From UBA8522 sp035528895 (GTDB lineage: Bacteria; Acidobacteriota; Aminicenantia; Aminicenantales; UBA8522): a stretch of 16,064 bases of DNA. The position numbers and the translations under genes are program-made. The notes below the pieces were generated by a model. The model did not search any database. It saw only the letters and a list, made by a program, of their open reading frames with translations, and was not told the DNA's origin. Numbering within the stretch: position 1 is the stretch's first letter; every line of letters starts with the position of its first letter. Below are positions 6,309 through 12,017 of this stretch, one piece after another. The DNA lies in the NCBI GenBank assembly GCA_035528895.1, contig DATKXS010000166.1, forward strand, positions 1 through 16,064. Direction: 5' to 3'.

Positions 6309-8101
6309 AAACCATCAGCGTCGACCACCTGCCCCGCGTCGAAGGAAACGGCGGCATCTATGCTACCATCGACGGCCATGCTGTCACCGAGGTGAAGCTC
6401 GTCATCAACGAGGGCCCCCGCCTCATCGAACGTCTCACCGTCGGTAAAACCCCCGAAGAGGACGTCAGCATCGCGCCCCGCATCTGCGCCATCTGCACCC
6501 TGTCCCATAAGAACGCCGTGCTCAGGGCGATGGAGAACGCTCTGGCCGTCAAGGTCCCGGCCAAGGTCACCCAGCTGCGTGAGCTGATGCATCTGGGAGA
6601 ATTCATCGAGAGCCACTCCCTCCATGTCTATTACCTGGCCCTCCCGGACTATGTCGGCTTTCCCAATGCCATCGCCATGGCCTCAAAATTCCCGTTCGAG
6701 GTCAAGATCGCCCTGGAGATGAAGCAGTTCGGGAACGCCATCATGACCCTCCTCAGCGGCCGGATGATCCATGGTGAAAACCCGGTCATCGGCGGGTTCG
6801 GAAAATACCCCAGCCGGGAGGAACTCATCTGGATCAAGAATCGGGCCATCCAGTTCATGCCCTTCGTTTTCCGGACGGTCGATCTCTTCTGCGGCCTCGA
6901 TTATCCCGCCGTTCCAGAAGCGGACACGGTCTATGCCTGTTGTGAGCCGGGGGACGGCCGCTACGGGCTCTGGGGGGACGAGATCATCCTGTCCAGCGGT
7001 GAAAAGATCGGCCGGGACGATTATCAAAGCCTGACCAATGAGTTCGTCGTTCCCCATTCTTTCTGCAAGCGCAGCCACTATAAGGGGGATCCTTACTCAG
7101 TGGGCGCGCTCGCCCGGGTCAACGTCCTCGGCGAACGACTCGAGGGCGAAGCGGGAAAGGCCTTCAAGAAATATTTCAACGCCCGCTGGAAGACGAACCC
7201 CCTCTTCCACAACGCCGCTCAGGCGCTGGAGATCCTCTACGCCTTCGAGCAGATCCCCGAGCTGGTGGACAAGGTCCTGAAGATTCCGGACGATCCCCCG
7301 ATCGTGCCTTACAAGGCAAAGGCGGGCAAGGGAACCGGCCTGGTCGAAGCCCCGCGCGGACTCCTCATCCATCATTACGAAATCAAGGACGGCCTCGTGG
7401 CCGCGGCCGATATCATCACTCCCACAGCCCAGAACGCCGAGGACATCGAACGATACTGCTATATCGCCGCCCAGAAGCTCCTGGACGAAGGCCAGGAAGA
7501 CAAGATCCGGGATCGGATGGAGCTAGTGGTCCGGGCCTTCGACCCCTGTGTCAGCTGTTCCGCCCACATGGCGGAGGTCAAAAGGGCGCCCGACGGCGAC
7601 TGGAGAAGAAAGCTGAGTGAGCTCAGACCGGCCGGCCCCATCTTTATCGGCGTCGGCCGGGAAGACCGCTCGGACGATCGGGCCGGCCTGGAGCTGGCCA
7701 GGGAGATAAAGAAAGCGGGGATGGCCGACGTCTACCTCGAAACGGAACTCGAGGAGGACCGCATTCTTGAACGGTTAACCGGACGTCCGCTCCTCTTCAT
7801 CGATGTGATCCAGATGGGCGAACGGCCCGGAAAGATCGCCGTCTTGCCGCTCCAACACGTCCTCTGGAATGCCGTCCTGAGCCATCGGCTGTTGCCTTCG
7901 CTGACCAACCGCCTGACCTATGACCAGATCAAGAATGCCCACATCCTGGGCATCCAGCCGGAGTCTATCGCGGAAGGAAACCTCCTGTCGGACTCCGTCC
8001 GGAAGGCCATCGAGACGATCCTGGAGGAAACGCTGAGCGAAACCGTCCAGCGGGAAAACGACGGACTGATTCCTAAGCGAATTCAGCAACCCGCTATCTA
8101 A
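6305..8101 (+). CDS. hydA: Group 3b [NiFe] hydrogenase alpha (large) subunit fused to a C-terminal maturation-protease-like domain
   Basis: 598-aa catalytic subunit; relatives are about 430 aa. Residues 1-421 are the hydrogenase. The L1 motif RICAIC-TLSH has C61 and C64 (Ala62 replaces the more usual Gly). The L2 motif DPCVSCSAH has C415, C418 and His421. These four cysteines hold the NiFe(CN)2CO site. Maturation proteases normally cut just after this histidine and remove a short tail. Here a 23-residue linker (422-444) leads into a domain (about 445-575) resembling HycI/HybD endopeptidases: IFIGVGREDRSDDRAG (446-461), LLFIDVIQMGERPG (496-509), SHRLLPSL (526-533) and HILGIQPESI (546-555). Asp458, Asp500 and His527 align with the metal ligands Asp16, Asp62 and His90 of HycI, with similar spacing. 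The frame is uninterrupted. AAGGAG at 6294-6299 sits 5 nt before the ATG. The subunit assignment is secure; protease activity is inferred. Confidence 0.95.
   Translation: MKTISVDHLPRVEGNGGIYATIDGHAVTEVKLVINEGPRLIERLTVGKTPEEDVSIAPRICAICTLSHKNAVLRAMENALAVKVPAKVTQLRELMHLGEFIESHSLHVYYLALPDYVGFPNAIAMASKFPFEVKIALEMKQFGNAIMTLLSGRMIHGENPVIGGFGKYPSREELIWIKNRAIQFMPFVFRTVDLFCGLDYPAVPEADTVYACCEPGDGRYGLWGDEIILSSGEKIGRDDYQSLTNEFVVPHSFCKRSHYKGDPYSVGALARVNVLGERLEGEAGKAFKKYFNARWKTNPLFHNAAQALEILYAFEQIPELVDKVLKIPDDPPIVPYKAKAGKGTGLVEAPRGLLIHHYEIKDGLVAAADIITPTAQNAEDIERYCYIAAQKLLDEGQEDKIRDRMELVVRAFDPCVSCSAHMAEVKRAPDGDWRRKLSELRPAGPIFIGVGREDRSDDRAGLELAREIKKAGMADVYLETELEEDRILERLTGRPLLFIDVIQMGERPGKIAVLPLQHVLWNAVLSHRLLPSLTNRLTYDQIKNAHILGIQPESIAEGNLLSDSVRKAIETILEETLSETVQRENDGLIPKRIQQPAI
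7637..8098 (+). other. Fused HycI/HybD-like maturation endopeptidase domain within hydA
   Basis: This part of hydA (residues 445-598) reads as a near full-length [NiFe]-hydrogenase maturation protease without its own start codon. The order is nucleophile-free Asp/Asp/His metal site (Asp458, Asp500, His527), then the family strand 'LGIQPESI' and a C-terminal helix 'SDSVRKAIETIL'. Spacings of 42 and 27 residues between the three ligands compare with 46 and 28 in E. coli HycI (recalled from the published sequence). The first motif is degenerate: Arg replaces Asn in GxGN and Ser replaces Gly before DD. Cutting at His421|Met422 would release a 177-residue fragment containing this whole domain. Confidence 0.8.
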
Positions 8102-8138
8102 ATCCTGCATCAACTAAAAGACCGCTGGACGATTTTAG

Positions 8139-8166
8139 GGGGACGGTCCATCACCGGACCGTCCCC
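8139..8166 (+). terminator. Strong hairpin after hydA, probable terminator or 3' stabiliser
   Basis: GGGGACGGTCC (8139-8149) and GGACCGTCCCC (8156-8166) form a perfect 11-bp stem with a 6-base loop, 37 bp after the hydA stop. The tail TGCCTCTTCC is only mildly T-rich, so intrinsic termination is plausible but not textbook. The position at the end of the operon, before a new promoter, supports the call. Confidence 0.5.
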
Positions 8167-8219
8167 TGCCTCTTCCATTGACACCCGCCGACGACCCCAT
8201 TAAAGCTGGAAGCCGGCAT

Positions 8220-8239
8220 GTTCTCCTGACGAGGAGAAC
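8220..8239. promoter_or_regulatory. Inverted repeat, candidate activator-binding site
   Basis: GTTCTCCT (8220-8227) and AGGAGAAC (8232-8239) are perfect 8-bp arms around GACG. The centre lies about 185 bp upstream of the -24 element of the second sigma-54 promoter, a normal distance for an NtrC-type enhancer site. It differs in sequence from the inverted repeat at 3316-3339, so a shared activator is not demonstrated. Confidence 0.4.
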
Positions 8240-8367
8240 CAAGATCAGCGGAGGCCGGTGAAGCGCGAGGAAATTGTGGAACAAGCCTGGGGAAATATTC
8301 CTCAAGGCCCCGGGGTCTTCCTGGGAAGGTCGCCAAAATCTCCGGATGCTTTCCTTAATATATTTAT

Positions 8368-8380
8368 TATCAATAATATA
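8368..8380 (+). promoter_or_regulatory. IHF-like site upstream of the second sigma-54 promoter
   Basis: TATCAA-TAAT-ATA matches the IHF consensus except for the first base of the TTR part. It lies in an AT-rich stretch (about 8355-8384) that stands out from its GC-rich surroundings and also contains a TATTAT-CA-ATAATA dyad. It ends 35 bp before the -24 GG, against 37 bp at the hyd promoter. Confidence 0.4.
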
Positions 8381-8413
8381 CATAAGCTCACTTTTCTGCC
8401 CGCTCCGGCTGTT

Positions 8414-8429
8414 TGGCACACAAATTGCT
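8414..8429 (+). promoter_or_regulatory. Sigma-54 (-24/-12) promoter of the double-receiver gene
   Basis: TGGCAC-ACAAA-TTGCT is an exact match to TGGCAC-N5-TTGCW, with GG (8415-8416) and GC (8427-8428) 12 bp apart. The predicted transcript starts near 8440, only about 16 nt before the ATG at 8456. This also rules out translation from ATG codons upstream of the promoter. Confidence 0.88.
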
Positions 8430-8455
8430 TTATTAGAGATGAGAGGAAGAGCCGG

Positions 8456-9244
8456 ATGGCCGCAGAAAAGAGGGTTTTGATCATCGACCCCGACCCTAAA
8501 GCGAGACGCGAGCTGGCCCATTTTCTGAAAGAAGACCAGTTCGTCTTGGAAACAGGGAAGAACTTATCCGACGCCATCAAGAAAATCTCCGGAGGAGGGT
8601 TCGACTGCCTGGTCATGGATATCGACCTGCCCGAGATGAAGGGCTACGAAGCCGTCCCCGTGCTCAAGAACCTCGATCCCCGGCTCAGGATCATCCTGAC
8701 CACCAAGAAGAACGATAAGCGGCGGGAGGCCAAGGCCCGGGAGCAGGACATCTTTTTTTATTTCATCAAATCTTTCGGCAAGGATGAGCTCAAACTGGCC
8801 ATTAAAAATGCCTTCAATCTATATAAGGAGAAATGCATCATGGACAAAAGCCCGAAAATCCTGGTCGTCGACGACGATCCCGATTTCCGCGCCGCGGTGA
8901 CCCCCATCCTGAAGTCCGCCCTTTATGACGTGGTCATGGCCTCCAACCCGCAGGAGGCCAAGGAGAAGATCTTCGCGGAAAAGCCCGACCTGGTCCTGCT
9001 CGACATCATGATGGACAGTCTCTTTGACGGCTTTTCGCTCTGTAACGCCATCAAGACATCCCCCGAATTCAAGGACCACAAGGATATGCCCGTCATCTTT
9101 GTGTCCGCGGTGAAAGAGATCGCCGGCTCGAGGTTTCAGATCAAGAGCGATGAAGAGGGCATGGTCGGCCCGGACGACTACATCGACAAGCCGGTCAAAC
9201 CGGACGACCTCCTGGCCCGGATCGCCAAGTTTCTCAAAAAATAG
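8456..9244 (+). CDS. Tandem double-receiver (REC-REC) response regulator without output domain
   Basis: 262-aa protein made of two CheY-like receiver domains. REC1 (about 6-122) has acidic residues at 11 and 13, phospho-acceptor Asp55 in MDIDLPEM, Thr82 and Lys105. REC2 (about 133-260) has DDD at 139-141, Asp183 in LLDIMMD, Ser217 and Lys245 in DKPVKP. No DNA-binding or enzymatic domain follows, so it probably acts by protein contact or as a phosphate relay or sink. The start at 8456 is set by AGAGGA (8442-8447) and by the sigma-54 promoter just upstream. The in-frame extension to 8258 would precede the promoter. An internal start at Met129 is possible (see the site at 8825). The link to the hydrogenase rests on shared promoter type and position. 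Confidence 0.9.
   Translation: MAAEKRVLIIDPDPKARRELAHFLKEDQFVLETGKNLSDAIKKISGGGFDCLVMDIDLPEMKGYEAVPVLKNLDPRLRIILTTKKNDKRREAKAREQDIFFYFIKSFGKDELKLAIKNAFNLYKEKCIMDKSPKILVVDDDPDFRAAVTPILKSALYDVVMASNPQEAKEKIFAEKPDLVLLDIMMDSLFDGFSLCNAIKTSPEFKDHKDMPVIFVSAVKEIAGSRFQIKSDEEGMVGPDDYIDKPVKPDDLLARIAKFLKK
8825..8830 (+). promoter_or_regulatory. Possible internal ribosome binding site within the double-receiver gene
   Basis: AAGGAG lies 9 nt before an in-frame ATG at 8840 (Met129), exactly at the junction between REC1 and REC2. It could allow a separate 134-aa single-receiver protein, or be a relic of two formerly separate genes. Confidence 0.4.
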
Positions 9245-9320
9245 GCTCGTGCCAGTTGGCTCCAAACCACGCCACCTTTGTCCCGGCGAGCCAAAGGCGG
9301 CTCGGTTTTGGGCTCCGCTC

Positions 9321-9339
9321 TCTCCTCCTTCGGAGGAGA
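9321..9339. repeat. Hairpin 1 of the 9245-9680 gap
   Basis: TCTCCTCC (9321-9328), loop TTC, GGAGGAGA (9332-9339): perfect 8-bp stem, 76 bp after the double-receiver stop. It may act as a terminator, but the following bases are ACCC-like rather than a T-run. Confidence 0.5.
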
Positions 9340-9539
9340 CCCTTGCCCGCTCCGCCCTCAAACGGGTTTGTCGCCAACAGGCTCTCACCTTGTCTAAAGA
9401 ACCAATGTTTGCTTTGTCTTTCTTTTATGAGGCGAGGGGCAGTGGCAGGAGAAACCCTTATGAGGAGTGAGCGGGCACCTTCTTTGGTCGAGGCGAGGGC
9501 TTGGGTGAGGAAGTCCATCGACGACTGAGCGGGCATGGT

Positions 9540-9558
9540 TTCTCTCCGGAGGAGAGAA
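9540..9558. repeat. Hairpin 2 of the 9245-9680 gap
   Basis: TTCTCTCC (9540-9547), loop GGA, GGAGAGAA (9551-9558): perfect 8-bp stem. Its pyrimidine/purine arms resemble hairpin 1, suggesting related elements. Confidence 0.5.
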
Positions 9559-9582
9559 GAGCGAAGGAGGAGTTTGGAGTGA

Positions 9583-9601
9583 GGTTCCTCGCTGGGGAAC
9601 C
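9583..9601. repeat. Hairpin 3 of the 9245-9680 gap
   Basis: GGTTCC (9583-9588) and GGAACC (9596-9601) form a 6-bp stem around a 7-base loop, shortly after hairpin 2. Confidence 0.4.
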
Positions 9602-9655
9602 GAATGGGCTGACGAACCCAAGGCCGAGCCTACTGAAATGAAGGCGCTTTTCGTG

Positions 9656-9661
9656 TAAAAT
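9656..9661 (+). promoter_or_regulatory. Weak candidate -10 element before the REC-kinase gene
   Basis: TAAAAT lies 19 bp before the ATG at 9681. A possible -35 is CTGAAA 17 bp upstream, which is a poor match. No sigma-54 promoter is visible here. Low-confidence call. Confidence 0.3.
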
Positions 9662-9680
9662 AGACGCTGGAGAAGTTATC

Positions 9681-10790
9681 ATGGCTGAAAAACCGATCAT
9701 CCTGATCATCGACGATGAAGAGGCCATGCGCGATTCCTGCTCGATGATCCTGACCAAGGACGGGTTCAGGGCGGAGACTGCCGAGAACGGCCAGGTCGGT
9801 CTGGAGAAAGTCAGGGCGTTGAAACCGGCCCTGACACTCATCGATCTCAAGATGCCCGGCCTCAGCGGCTTCGAGGTCCTGGAGAAGCTCAGGGACATCG
9901 ACCCTCAGAACATCCCCATCGTCATTACCGGCTATGCCACCGTGGAATCGGCCGTCGAGGCAATGAAAAAAGGGGCCTACGATTTCCTGCCCAAGCCCTT
10001 CACTCCGGACGAGCTCCGCATCATTATCCGGCGAGCGCTGGAAAGGAGGAAGCTGGCCCAGGAGGCCGAAACGCTGCGGCGCGAGAAAAAGCTCATGGAG
10101 GAGAACTTCATCACCATGGTCTCCCACCAGCTGAGAAGCCCACTGGTGGCCATCCAGCAGTACTTCGAGGTGATCCTGGCGGGGATGGTGGGCCGGGTCG
10201 ATGACGCCCAGAAGGAGATGATCGTCCGGGCCCAGGAGCGGCTGGGGAGTCTCCTCCATCTGATCAACGACTGGCTGGATATGGCCAGGATCACCCGCGG
10301 GCAGCTCGTCGACAAGTTCCTGCCGATCGCCCTGGAAAAGCTCCTGGACAGGCAGGTGGAATTCATGAAGCCGTTGGCCCAGGAGTACAAGGTCCGGCTC
10401 GAGCTCAGGCCGCCGGAAAGACCAGCTCTCGCCCTCGGCGATGAACAGTCTCTGGAGCAGGTCTTCTCGAACCTGATCTCCAACGCCATCAAATACAACC
10501 GACCGGAAGGCTCCGTGATCATCACCGTTCGTGAAGAGGAGGACTCCATCATCACGGATGTGACCGACACCGGCATCGGCATCGCCCGGGAACACCTGCC
10601 GCTCGTCTTCGACCAGTTCTACCGGGTCAGCCGGAGCGAAGACCAGAAGATCAAGGGCACGGGGCTGGGACTGGCCATCGCCAAGAAGATCGTCGAAGCC
10701 CACAACGGATCCATCCAGGTGGCAAGCGAGCCGGGCCGGGGCTCGACCTTCTCCGTCCGGTTGCCCAGGGCAAAACCGGAAGAGAAGTGA
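9681..10790 (+). CDS. Soluble hybrid histidine kinase, REC-HisKA-HATPase
   Basis: 369-aa cytoplasmic kinase with an N-terminal receiver in place of a sensor domain and no membrane segment. The receiver has DDEE (11-14), Asp55, Thr83 and Lys105. It is strikingly like the receiver of the NtrC-type regulator at 1940-3292: both share ITGYA(S/T)(I/V)ESAVEAMK and KPFTP(D/E)E, suggesting duplication. HisKA has His149 in MVSHQLRSPL. HATPase_c has Asn268, DTGIG (296-300) and GTGLGLAI (326-333). It probably takes phosphate or an allosteric cue at its receiver and passes it to another regulator, for example the double-receiver protein. GGAGAAG (9669-9675) precedes the ATG. Its TGA overlaps the GTG of the protease stump, placing it in one unit with hypBA. 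The partner is unknown. Confidence 0.93.
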   Translation: MAEKPIILIIDDEEAMRDSCSMILTKDGFRAETAENGQVGLEKVRALKPALTLIDLKMPGLSGFEVLEKLRDIDPQNIPIVITGYATVESAVEAMKKGAYDFLPKPFTPDELRIIIRRALERRKLAQEAETLRREKKLMEENFITMVSHQLRSPLVAIQQYFEVILAGMVGRVDDAQKEMIVRAQERLGSLLHLINDWLDMARITRGQLVDKFLPIALEKLLDRQVEFMKPLAQEYKVRLELRPPERPALALGDEQSLEQVFSNLISNAIKYNRPEGSVIITVREEEDSIITDVTDTGIGIAREHLPLVFDQFYRVSRSEDQKIKGTGLGLAIAKKIVEAHNGSIQVASEPGRGSTFSVRLPRAKPEEK

Positions 10791-10879
10791 AGACACTCCT
10801 TCTCGGCCTGGGGAACGAGCTCTACGGCGATGACGGGATCGGCATCCACGTCATCCGCAGGCTCAGAACTGAGATATGA
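10787..10879 (+). pseudogene. 30-codon N-terminal remnant of a stand-alone hydrogenase maturation protease
   Basis: A GTG-started frame of 30 codons encodes the unmistakable N-terminus of a HycI/HyaD-type endopeptidase: 'MKTLLLGLGN' followed by ELYGDDGIGI, including the GxGN and GDDG motifs and the metal-ligand Asp. It stops at TGA after about 30 residues, where intact family members run to about 150. The remainder is absent: the next bases are the start of hypB. It overlaps the kinase stop by GTGA and the hypB start by ATGA, so it may still be translated and couple kinase translation to hypB, which lacks a clear Shine-Dalgarno. Interpreted as a deletion remnant. The complete protease-like domain in this window is the one fused to HydA, but its sequence differs enough that it is not a recent copy. 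Confidence 0.75.
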
Positions 10880-11553
10880 GCAAGAAAGAAGTGGTCGTCC
10901 GGGAGGATATCCTCGGCTCGAACAAGAAAGTCGCCGCTGAAATCCGGGAGAGGATGGAAAAGTCCGGCGTCCTGGTAGTGAACTTGCTCAGTTCTCCGGG
11001 CTCGGGAAAGACGACCCTCCTCGAGAGAATCATCGAAACGCTCAAGCCGACTCACCCCCTGGCCGTGATCGAGGGCGACATCGAGACCGAGCGGGATGCC
11101 GAGAGGATCCGGCGAAAGGGTGTCCCCGCCTGGCAGATCACGACGGGAGGCGCTTGTCACCTGGAAGCCAAAATGATCGGCCGCCTCATCCCCGAGATTC
11201 CCGCCGAGACCAAGTTCCTGTTCATCGAGAATGTCGGGAACCTCGTCTGCCCGGCGAGCTATGACTTGGGAGAAAGTCTCCGCTGTGTGCTGCTTTCCGC
11301 GCCGGAGGGAGACGACAAGCCCAAGAAATATCCCAAAGCCTTCGCCAGCGCCGACTGTCTGATCTTCACCAAATCCGATTTAATCCCTTTTCTTCCGTTC
11401 GACCTGGAGCGCGCCGGCAACGAAGCCCTGGACATCAATCCCCGCCTGCGCGTTTTCGTCACCTCAGCGCTCAAGGGCCGGGGGGTCGCCGAACTGGCCC
11501 GCTATTTCATTGAAAGCCGTGTCAATATGATCCAGCACCAGCGCCATGCATGA
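10876..11553 (+). CDS. hypB: Hydrogenase nickel-insertion GTPase HypB
   Basis: 225-aa SIMIBI-class GTPase that, with HypA, delivers nickel to the hydrogenase large-subunit precursor. Walker A is PGSGKTT (41-47). The conserved metal-site residues C94-H95 (GGACHLEA, 91-98) and C125 in ENVGNLVCP (118-126) are present. The guanine-specificity motif reads TKSD (165-168) in place of the usual NKxD. There is no histidine-rich or CxxCGC N-terminal nickel-store segment. The start codon overlaps the protease remnant (ATGA), and the 3' end overlaps hypA by 8 bp. HypC, D, E and F are not in the window and must lie elsewhere. Confidence 0.95.
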   Translation: MSKKEVVVREDILGSNKKVAAEIRERMEKSGVLVVNLLSSPGSGKTTLLERIIETLKPTHPLAVIEGDIETERDAERIRRKGVPAWQITTGGACHLEAKMIGRLIPEIPAETKFLFIENVGNLVCPASYDLGESLRCVLLSAPEGDDKPKKYPKAFASADCLIFTKSDLIPFLPFDLERAGNEALDINPRLRVFVTSALKGRGVAELARYFIESRVNMIQHQRHA

Positions 11554-11890
11554 GCTCTCTATCGTCGCCAGCCTGTTCGAGATCCTGGAAGAAAAAGCAA
11601 GGGAACAAAAGGCCGCCAGGGTCGTCAGGGTCAGTTTGAAGGTCGGGAAGCTGGCCGGCGTTGTGCCGGAGTTCCTGCAGACTGCATTTGACAGCTACAA
11701 ACGGGACACCATCGCGGCCGAAGCGGCTCTAGAAGTCACCCTGGTGCCGCTCCGGGTCAAGTGCCGGAAGTGCCGGGCCGTGACCGAAAAGGACGATTTC
11801 GTCTTCACCTGCTCGGCTTGCGGTTCGACCGAGCTTGAAGTTCTGGAAGGTACCGAACTTCTCCTCGACAAGCTCGACCTGGAAGTCTAG
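11546..11890 (+). CDS. hypA: Hydrogenase nickel metallochaperone HypA
   Basis: 114-aa nickel chaperone. The N-terminal MHE (His2 is the conserved Ni ligand) and the zinc site C73, C76, C89 and C92 (two CxxC motifs) are intact, and length is typical. The start is fixed by the MHELSI motif and overlaps hypB by 8 bp, so it is translationally coupled. Nickel insertion by HypA/HypB precedes C-terminal cleavage of the large subunit, linking it functionally to the HydA tail domain. Confidence 0.96.
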   Translation: MHELSIVASLFEILEEKAREQKAARVVRVSLKVGKLAGVVPEFLQTAFDSYKRDTIAAEAALEVTLVPLRVKCRKCRAVTEKDDFVFTCSACGSTELEVLEGTELLLDKLDLEV

Positions 11891-11942
11891 GATCGCGTCG
11901 AATGGCCTCAGACACGCCGCATCGAACAGCGGTTCTCTGACC

Positions 11943-11970
11943 TTGCCAACCCGCTGCGACGTGGTATAAT
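11943..11970 (+). promoter_or_regulatory. Sigma-70-like promoter of the glutamate dehydrogenase gene
   Basis: TTGCCA (11943-11948) and TATAAT (11965-11970) are separated by 16 bp. The -10 is a perfect consensus and the -35 has four of six matches. Transcription near 11977 would give a leader of about 40 nt, with GAGGAG (12006-12011) 6 nt before the ATG. Confidence 0.7.
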
Positions 11971-12017
11971 TGCTATTAATCGTTTTTTCAACGGTTCCGT
12001 AGTTCGAGGAGCTATCC

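Larger units (their letters stand above)
9245..9680. other. Hairpin-rich intergenic region of unknown function
   Basis: About 436 bp with no credible gene. Its composition and repeats differ from its neighbours. It holds three clear hairpins (9321-9339, 9540-9558, 9583-9601) and the word GAGCGGGCA twice forward (9469-9477, 9527-9535) and once inverted (9344-9352). GGAGGAG-type purine runs recur. It could be a structured RNA, a repeat-family remnant or a 3' processing region. No recognised RNA family was identified by eye. Confidence 0.5.

Noticed and set aside
7560..7650. HydA-protease fusion as an artefact of a lost stop between two genes
   Set aside because: No start codon with a plausible Shine-Dalgarno exists in frame at the protease domain, and the linker is continuous. 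Read-level checking is still worthwhile.
8258..8455. N-terminal extension of the double-receiver protein
   Set aside because: It would start upstream of an exact sigma-54 promoter, and the extra residues have no receiver homology.
9256..9528. 90-codon open frame in the hairpin-rich gap
   Set aside because: No Shine-Dalgarno, no motif, and it runs through the repeats and hairpins; other frames there are equally open.
9630..10796. 388-codon minus-strand open frame opposite the REC-kinase
   Set aside because: Antisense shadow of a clear REC-HisKA-HATPase gene; its translation is low-complexity Asp/Leu/Gly/Val-rich with no domain.
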